DNA from: Pyxidicoccus sp. MSG2
GTDB taxonomy: Bacteria; Myxococcota; Myxococcia; Myxococcales; Myxococcaceae
NCBI RefSeq assembly: GCF_026626705.1
Contig: NZ_JAPNKC010000001.1
Coordinates: 2,294,001-2,358,000, forward strand
Direction: 5' to 3'
Length of the DNA stretch: 64,000 nt
A program made the position numbers and the translations under genes. Under the pieces are notes generated by a model. It made no database searches. It saw only the letters and a program-made list of their open reading frames with translations, and was not told the DNA's origin. Within the stretch, counting starts at the first letter, position 1. Every line of letters starts with the position of its first letter. This document shows, one piece after another, positions 58,588-64,000 of the stretch.

Positions 58588-59660
58588 CATGCGAAGAGGC
58601 ACTCGGGCTCCTGGACACGTCGCCGGCCTCGGCACAGGAGCACATTGCGAGCTGTGCTCGATGCCAGGATCTGCTCCAGCGCGCGGACGGGGCCCTCGAG
58701 CTCCTTCGTGAGACGCCTGCGCCCTCCATCCCCCCTGCGTTCTCACCCGCCCTGTTCGACGCGGCGCGTGCCGGCGTGCGAGCAGAGCGCTGGCGGCGGC
58801 GGGCGCGGCGGGCCGTGCGCCCCCTCGTGGCCTTGACCGCGACGGCGCTGATTGCCATTGCCGCCGAGCGGATGTTTCACGGCAGCGCCATTCATCGGCT
58901 CGCGGCTCCCGGGGACGCGCTGGTCACCACCGCCGCGGCGGTCTCGGCGGGAGCGACCCCTGGTGGTGCATCCATCTGGGTGGACAGACCCGGGGAGCTC
59001 CGGCTCGTGGAAGCGGGCCCGGCCGAGCGCGTCCGGCTCGAGGCAGGCAGTGCACGCTTTGAAGTTCGCAAGCTCACCCCGGGCGCCAGCTTCGCCGTCG
59101 AGACGGCCCATGCACACGTGTTGGTGCATGGGACGCGATTCACGGTGAGCACGAGCCGGGACATGACCCGCATCGCGGTCAGTGAGGGCCGGGTCGAGGT
59201 GCAGCCGCTCGGCGCCGCGCGTGCGCCGGAGCTGCTGACGGCCGGCGACAGCCTGGAGGTGCCTTCGGCGGCTCTGTTCCAGCGTGGGCTCTGGCTGCGC
59301 GCGGAAGAGCTCCTCGCCCGCGGAGAGTGGGACAAGGCACTGCACACGTTGGAGCAATCCCTGGAATCGGGGCTGCCGCCGGAGCTGGAGGGACAGGCGC
59401 GAGCACGCCGGGCGCTGGTGTTGGCCGCGACGGGAGAGAAAGGCGCCGCACTCGAAGAGTACGAACGGGCGCTGAGCCTCGTTCCGGACGAGCAGGCACC
59501 GCTATGGGCGGACAACGCGGCGGCCGAGCGCGCCATCCTGCTCGAGCGCAGCGGTCTTCCAGGCGCCGCGGCAGCCGCATGGCAGGAGTATCAGCGACGC
59601 TTTCCGCACGGGGTGCACTCGACGCTTGCGCGGGACAGAGGCGCGGGACCGACGCGATGA
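58584..59660 (+). CDS. FecR-domain anti-sigma protein with ZAS motif and TPRs
   Basis: 358 residues, 4-base overlap with the sigma gene. Zinc anti-sigma motif H20-x3-C24-x2-C27 at the N-terminus, membrane helix about 76-95 (LVALTATALIAIAAERMF), FecR domain about 100-215 (ASIWVDRPGELRLVEAGPAERVRLEAGSARFEVRKLTPGASFAVETAHAHVLVHGTRFTV, cut here into its strands), then TPR-like helices to 345. So: cytoplasmic sigma binding, one membrane span, periplasmic sensor. It would hold the sigma factor until an outer signal releases it. The next gene overlaps its stop by 4 bases. Confidence 0.9.
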   Translation: MTCEEALGLLDTSPASAQEHIASCARCQDLLQRADGALELLRETPAPSIPPAFSPALFDAARAGVRAERWRRRARRAVRPLVALTATALIAIAAERMFHGSAIHRLAAPGDALVTTAAAVSAGATPGGASIWVDRPGELRLVEAGPAERVRLEAGSARFEVRKLTPGASFAVETAHAHVLVHGTRFTVSTSRDMTRIAVSEGRVEVQPLGAARAPELLTAGDSLEVPSAALFQRGLWLRAEELLARGEWDKALHTLEQSLESGLPPELEGQARARRALVLAATGEKGAALEEYERALSLVPDEQAPLWADNAAAERAILLERSGLPGAAAAAWQEYQRRFPHGVHSTLARDRGAGPTR

Positions 59661-60754
59661 GATGGCTCGCGGTGCTGATGTGGATGCTGGCGTGCGACGC
59701 CCTGGCGGCAACGGTGACCGTCTCCGCGGCCGGTGCCCGGGGCGAGCCCCACCCGGAGCTGTCTCGAGCGGTGGCGAGTGCGCTGCTGGCGCAAGGTACT
59801 TCGGTGGCGATCATGGGCGAGGGCGGGAAGTGTGACCCACCCTGCCAGCGGCTGCGCGTGGAGCTGGACGCGGAAGGCGGTGTCAGCATCCAGGCGGAGC
59901 TGGGAACCCTGCGCGCGAGCCGCCACCTCGAGCACGTCGCTGGCGCTTCCACGGTCGAGCTCGCACGGGCAATCGCCCTCGAAGGGCAGGACCTCCTCAC
60001 CCAGCTCGGGGAGCCCCCGCGTCCCGTGCCGAGGAAGGCTCCGGTGGGCGCGCCACGAAGAGCAGCGGAGCCGGTCGCCTCGGCGAAGGCGAGCGCCGCG
60101 CAGTCGGCGTGCGACGGGCCGGTCCAGACAGCGGCGCTCCCCGTCGGGCCTGCTCCCGTCGAACCCGTTCCCATCGAGCGGATGCCACTTCCCCCTGCTC
60201 CCGCGCCAGCGCCCATCGAGGTGCCGCGGCTTGAAGTGACAGCACCCTCTCCCGCTCCGCGGTCCTGGCTCTCGTTTGGCGCTCGCGGGCTGGTGCACTC
60301 CTTTCCCAGCACGCACCTGGTCATGGCCGGGGCAGCGCTCGGTGCTCGCGCGGAGCTGGTGCGCGGCCTCGATGTGCGGCTCTCGCTGGCCGCCACCGTT
60401 CCAACCATCGACGACAGCGGTCCGCTCCGCGTCCGCCTGCATACGACCAGCGGGTCGGCATTGTTCGCGGCGCAGCTCGGGAGCCTGCCGCTGTGGATTG
60501 GCGGTGGGGCGGAGCTCGTCTTCCTCGCGGTGGATCGCCCGGTGCCGGACTTCGACACCCTCGAGGCCGAAAGCGTCGGTGGGCTGTTGGGGGTGGAGAC
60601 ACGGCTCAGGCTCGCGCGCGCCACGGCGGTGCTCGGAGTCCAGGGAGCGTGGCACCCATTCGGCTCTCGCGCCGAGCTCGACAGGACGACGGCCTTCGTC
60701 TACCCGTCTTTCGGGGCGAGCGTGCTCGCCGGCCTCGAAGTCGATGTCTTCTGA
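59657..60754 (+). CDS. Envelope protein, probable outer-membrane barrel, sigma-operon partner
   Basis: 365 residues from an ATG overlapping the FecR-gene stop (ATGA). Signal peptide MRWLAVLMWMLACDALAA. Residues 20-115 are a helical/alpha-beta region with one Cys pair (CDPPC), 120-205 a Pro/Ala-rich linker, and 205-365 a beta-rich segment of alternating strands (SWLSFGARGLVHSF, VRLSLAATVPTI, ATAVLGVQGAWHPFG) ending in LEVDVF. Likely an outer-membrane barrel with periplasmic extension. Translational coupling places it in the same signalling unit; it could sense or be the target. Confidence 0.75.
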   Translation: MRWLAVLMWMLACDALAATVTVSAAGARGEPHPELSRAVASALLAQGTSVAIMGEGGKCDPPCQRLRVELDAEGGVSIQAELGTLRASRHLEHVAGASTVELARAIALEGQDLLTQLGEPPRPVPRKAPVGAPRRAAEPVASAKASAAQSACDGPVQTAALPVGPAPVEPVPIERMPLPPAPAPAPIEVPRLEVTAPSPAPRSWLSFGARGLVHSFPSTHLVMAGAALGARAELVRGLDVRLSLAATVPTIDDSGPLRVRLHTTSGSALFAAQLGSLPLWIGGGAELVFLAVDRPVPDFDTLEAESVGGLLGVETRLRLARATAVLGVQGAWHPFGSRAELDRTTAFVYPSFGASVLAGLEVDVF

Positions 60755-60798
60755 CGCCACGAGGCGCTCCACGAAGGTGTGCTTCCTTCGAGCGGCCC

Positions 60799-61734
60799 CT
60801 ACTCGAGGATGAAGTTCCGGGGACGCAGCGGCTCGGGCTGGGGCTCGCCCAGCGCCTCCAGCAGGTTGATTTCCGCGGTGCGGGCGAGCGCGAGCAGGGG
60901 CAGGTCGTTGGGGGCATCCCCGAAGGGCTCCTCCAATTCATCGCTCAGCCGGTCCAGCCCGAAGAAGGTGTAGGCAATCATCGCCGCGAGCACCGGCGTG
61001 AACCAGCCCAGCGCCTCGGCGATACCGAACGGGAGCAGCAGGCAGAAGAGGTACGCGGTGCGGTGGAGGAGCACCGTGTACGTGAAGGGTACCGGGGTGG
61101 AGCGGATGCGCTCGCAGGCGGTGAACACGCTCATCAGGGCGTGCACCCGCTCGCTCAACGCGCTCCACGTGATGTCCGAGAGCCGGCCCTCCCGCAGCAG
61201 CGCGGCCAGCTCGACTTCGTGCTCTCGCAGCAGCGCGCTCGGCCGATTTCCGCTGGTCAGCACGCGTGAGCGCTCCGGCTCCGGGACGTAGCGGGAAAGG
61301 TCCTCCCGGGCGTCGTGTCCCCGCAGGTGCGCCGCGAGCGCATGCGCGAACGCGATGTTGCGGTGCACGAGCCGCCGCGCCGCCTGCCGCCCCGCCACGG
61401 GCAACTCGGCGCGCCCGTCATCCAGCAGCGCGATGGCCGCGTGTGAGAAGGCGCGCAGCTCGATGAGCAGCGCTCCCCACTGCTTCCGGGCCTCCCACCA
61501 GCGGTCGTAACAGGCGTTGTTCCTGAACCCGAGGAAGATGGAGAGCGCGATGCCCAGCAGGGACAGGGGCGCGGGCGAGGTGACCGAGAGCCGCAGGTGG
61601 CCCTGCTTGAGCGTCCACACGACAAGGCAGGAGAGCACCGCGATGCCCAGCACGTGGGGCAGCACGCGCGGCAGGATGGTGCCACGCACGACGAACAGGA
61701 GACGGAGGGAGCCAGGGCGGGGACGGACAATCAC
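60799..61734 (-). CDS. Bestrophin-family membrane channel
   Basis: 311 residues if started at GTG 61734 (IVRPRPGSLRLLF), a typical bestrophin opening with GAGGGG 8 bases upstream; a GTG at 61761 adds nine residues. The bacterial bestrophin/UPF0187 fold is clear from RPRPGSLRLLFVVRGTILPRVLPHVL, PLSLLGIALSIFLGFRNNACYDRWWEARKQWG and FCLLLPFGIAEALGWFTPVLAAMIAYTFFGLDRL, ending in a C-terminal EPFGDAPNDLPL motif. Bacterial homologues are cation channels; vertebrate ones carry chloride. Divergent from the membrane protein at 61866. Confidence 0.88.
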   Translation of the reverse strand: MIVRPRPGSLRLLFVVRGTILPRVLPHVLGIAVLSCLVVWTLKQGHLRLSVTSPAPLSLLGIALSIFLGFRNNACYDRWWEARKQWGALLIELRAFSHAAIALLDDGRAELPVAGRQAARRLVHRNIAFAHALAAHLRGHDAREDLSRYVPEPERSRVLTSGNRPSALLREHEVELAALLREGRLSDITWSALSERVHALMSVFTACERIRSTPVPFTYTVLLHRTAYLFCLLLPFGIAEALGWFTPVLAAMIAYTFFGLDRLSDELEEPFGDAPNDLPLLALARTAEINLLEALGEPQPEPLRPRNFILE

Positions 61735-61865
61735 GACCGGCCCCTCGTCCTCCAGATTCACGCCAGTCGCAAGGGCGCCGTGCGAGCGTGTGTCCAGGAG
61801 TCGCGGTCCGTGAAGGCTCCCATCTGACCTATGCTCGTAGATTGTCTGATTGTCGGAGGCTTGCC

Positions 61866-62894
61866 ATGGAGCCAATCCCCGCTGCGCAGTCCTCGTCCGG
61901 CAACGCGAACGACCTGGTCCGGAAGCTTCAGGAGACGGAGGAGACGGTGAACGCCTTCCTCGCGAATCCCTGGAAGGTGCCGTGGATCAAGAGGAAGGAC
62001 CCGGAGCTCGTGAAGGCGTTCTCGCGGATCTCCTCTCGCCTCGTCGAGCTCCGCGTGTATCTGGAGCTCGGAGCCGCCGGGGCCAGTCCGCCACCGCCGG
62101 TCCACGCTGTCATCTCCGTCCTCCAGCGCATCACCGACACGCTGGGCCGCGACGCGGCCTGGGATGCCGCCGAGGATTTGAAGATCGCCTTGCTCTACTT
62201 CGCGCCGGACGCGCACCTGCTTTCGCTGCTCGACGGCGAAGCGGAGCTGAAGGAACTCCGCGAGCAGCGTGCGGCTGCCGAAAAGACGGGTGAAGCCTTC
62301 TCCCCGAAATGGCGGGCAGTGGTCGTGGACCGGCTCGCCTCGCTCTACCAGCAGCGGATGGACTCCTGGCGACATGACCGCGCGAATGAACAGCTCCGCG
62401 CGAACTACTACTTCGCGGTGACGGTCGTGCTCGGCGTGGTGCTCGGTCTGGCGGGCGCGATGACGGTCTGGGCGGGGAAGCCCTTTTCCGGCCCCGTGAA
62501 CACCCTCCTCCTGACGGCGATGGCGGCCGGAGCCCTGGGGTCGGTCCTCGGCGGTGTCTATTCACTGCGGGACGAAGTCATGGGCATCCGGCAGCTCCGT
62601 GCCTTCTGGCCCGTGCTGACCGCGCAGCCCTTCGTTGGCGCGACCGCCGCGATGTTGCTCTTCGCCGTGCTGACGAGTGGTCTCATCCAGGTGGGGAACC
62701 TGGACGTGGAATCCTTCACCTGGCAGCACCACACCGTCTTCGGTTTCCTCGCGGGCTTCTCCGAGCCGTTCTTCCTCGGCGTCGTGAAGCGGGTCGCGGG
62801 CCTGGCGGACGAGAAGAAGGCGCCTCCCCAAGCGCCCCTTCCCCCGAAGCAAGCCGCGGCTACCGAGAGCCCCGTGGCAAAGCCTGCCCGGTAG
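61866..62894 (+). CDS. Membrane protein of unknown function
   Basis: 342 residues, GGAGG before the ATG. A soluble helical N-terminal half (DLVRKLQETEETVNAFLANPW; RISSRLVELRVYLELG) and four membrane helices at about 180-203, 211-234, 257-278 and 288-309, then a Pro-rich tail. No known family motif. It starts divergently from the bestrophin gene with 131 bases between the chosen starts; the direct repeat ATTGTC at 61841-61846 and 61849-61854 lies just upstream. Confidence 0.7.
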   Translation: MEPIPAAQSSSGNANDLVRKLQETEETVNAFLANPWKVPWIKRKDPELVKAFSRISSRLVELRVYLELGAAGASPPPPVHAVISVLQRITDTLGRDAAWDAAEDLKIALLYFAPDAHLLSLLDGEAELKELREQRAAAEKTGEAFSPKWRAVVVDRLASLYQQRMDSWRHDRANEQLRANYYFAVTVVLGVVLGLAGAMTVWAGKPFSGPVNTLLLTAMAAGALGSVLGGVYSLRDEVMGIRQLRAFWPVLTAQPFVGATAAMLLFAVLTSGLIQVGNLDVESFTWQHHTVFGFLAGFSEPFFLGVVKRVAGLADEKKAPPQAPLPPKQAAATESPVAKPAR

Positions 62895-63123
62895 GGCCAT
62901 GGCATCACCGAGCAGACGCTCTAGCGGTAGCGCCAGAAGTCTGGCGGCATGGAGGCCATCGGCGCGGAGCTTGGGCCCTACCCGAGCGGCGGCGGGTCTG
63001 GCTATAGTTGGCGCCTGAACCGTGCGTCCTGGGACGCGGCTCTTCGAGGTCGCGCGCCAGAGCGGTCTTCTTGCTCGTCCGACATCCCGCCGGTCCCGCG
63101 TCGCAGCAGGCAGGAGATTGATC

Positions 63124-63870
63124 GTGACGAAGAGAGCACTCTTGTTGGCAGCGGTCCTGGCCGCGGGTTGCGGCGGTGAGGCCAAGAAGGCAATCGAGCA
63201 GCGACGCATGGCCGTGGCCCAGAAGCTCGCCAAGGTGACGTCGATCGCGGACCAGGCTCGGGCGCTGCCGCCGGTGAAGGAGGGCTCGCTCACGCTCGGC
63301 GCGGCGCCCCTCGTCATGGCCTTCCTCACGACCACGCCGCTGCGCACCGGCACCGTGGTCTACGCCGAGGACCTCGACGACCTCTCGGTTTTCAAGGACG
63401 AGCCTCCGCACTACACGATGCGCGTGAATCAGGCCCAGTTGGTTCAGGCCTGCGGCCAGCTCCTCGACAAGGGCACCTACGGCCAGCAGACCGCCGCCAA
63501 CGTGCACGCCAACGTCGCCATCGAGTACCTCGACGCCTGCGCCAACCTCGCCTACGTCTTCGTGCTGCGCACCCGCGAGGTGAAGGGGCGCTCCTTCGAG
63601 GGCGACGTCGTCGCCTTCGACCTTGCCGACGGAAAGCCCATCGGCGGCTTCCCGATCTCGTTCACCAGCGAAGGCCGCCGCGACCAGGTGCGCAACACCA
63701 CGACGAGCGTGAGCACGCAACGGGTGGGCGGCCGCAACCGCACCACGGTCACGAAGACGACCACGATCTCCACGGTGGACGCAGATAGCGATCAACTGCG
63801 CAGCGACCTCGATGGAGAGATCGAGGCCGCGATCGTGAAGCTCGCTCCGGCGGGCAAGTGGTTCGACTGA
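63124..63870 (+). CDS. Lipoprotein of unknown function
   Basis: 248 residues starting at GTG 63124 with AGGAG 7 bases upstream. Signal peptide with lipobox LAAGC (C16). The mature protein has a helical N-terminal stretch (AIEQRRMAVAQKLAKVTSIADQARAL), a mixed alpha/beta domain (VVYAEDLDDLSVFKDEPP, YVFVLRTREVKGRSFEGDVVAFDLADGKPIGGF) and a Thr-rich segment (NTTTSVSTQRVGGRNRTTVTKTTT) before the end. Family not recognised. The last 130 bases of the window after it hold no supported gene. Confidence 0.75.
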   Translation: MTKRALLLAAVLAAGCGGEAKKAIEQRRMAVAQKLAKVTSIADQARALPPVKEGSLTLGAAPLVMAFLTTTPLRTGTVVYAEDLDDLSVFKDEPPHYTMRVNQAQLVQACGQLLDKGTYGQQTAANVHANVAIEYLDACANLAYVFVLRTREVKGRSFEGDVVAFDLADGKPIGGFPISFTSEGRRDQVRNTTTSVSTQRVGGRNRTTVTKTTTISTVDADSDQLRSDLDGEIEAAIVKLAPAGKWFD

Positions 63871-64000
63871 CCGAGGTGGCCCGTAGACTGCTACGCACCT
63901 GATGAGAGCGCGGAGGTCGTCTCCTCATCCAGGAGAGCCCTTCATCCTCCGCGACCCTGTCGACCGACTTCGCGGACACTCCACTAGATCGGCATGAACA

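Noticed and set aside
1..64000. tRNA, rRNA, insertion sequence, integrase, prophage or origin
   Set aside because: I looked for cloverleaf-like segments, transposase motifs, terminal inverted repeats and DnaA-box clusters by eye and found none; a tRNAscan/Infernal run would be decisive.

Overview
The window is high-GC DNA (roughly two thirds G+C or more by eye), densely packed on both strands, and rich in signal-peptide and lipobox proteins, cysteine-rich surface modules, Kelch and FG-GAP proteins, cell-wall hydrolases and one-gene regulators. That mix points to a predatory or social deltaproteobacterium of the Myxococcaceae type (Myxococcus, Corallococcus or Pyxidicoccus-like). This is inferred from gene content; no rRNA or tRNA gene is present to confirm it. 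About 57 genes are supported, including two broken gene tails. About 16 products look like lipoproteins and many more are secreted.

Layout. 1-6.5 kb (minus strand): a DedA-type membrane protein cut by the window edge, a membrane acyltransferase, the pyruvate/peptide transporter CstA with its small YbdD/YjiX partner, and an unusual fusion of a serine beta-lactamase-like hydrolase to a metallo-beta-lactamase-fold lactonase. A divergent TetR gene (6.5 kb) probably controls the fusion through paired GAACGCTA repeats. 7.2-12 kb: LemA plus TPM-domain protein, small Cys-rich lipoprotein, MazG-like protein, SGNH esterase, metzincin protease. 12.3-18.7 kb (plus strand): beta-helix polymer-type protein, secreted unknown, then a two-gene operon of a lysozyme-like lipoprotein and an M23 endopeptidase lipoprotein that share the same two Cys-rich modules in opposite order, behind a strongly structured leader; then an O/P-type porin.

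18.7-34 kb: S41 protease, catalytically degenerate M50 homologue, DUF1801 protein, Cys-rich lipoprotein, acyltransferase 3, serine hydrolase, PsbP-like membrane protein, a large protein joining an annexin-like repeat to a lysozyme-like domain, a Tat-exported cholesterol-oxidase-like flavoenzyme, Kelch lipoprotein and outer-membrane protein. 34-42.5 kb: alpha/beta hydrolase lacking its nucleophile, DUF2254 and DUF1622 membrane proteins, a Crp/Fnr regulator divergent from a sterol-desaturase-family hydroxylase with an Fnr-like box between them, rhomboid-TPR fusion, and the tail of a cytochrome-like gene.

42.6-64 kb: helix-hairpin-helix lipoprotein, a secreted-protein cluster (HEAT-like, HEGWH protein, Kelch lipoprotein), an FG-GAP plus lysyl-oxidase lipoprotein, nucleoside hydrolase, beta-barrel protein, a broken endonuclease tail, a triple-PAS histidine kinase, beta-helix protein, LEA-like repeat protein, PepSY-like and DUF5666 proteins, then a translationally coupled ECF sigma factor / FecR-type anti-sigma / envelope protein operon, a bestrophin-family channel, a membrane protein and a final lipoprotein. 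No CRISPR array, IS element, integrase or phage module was seen.
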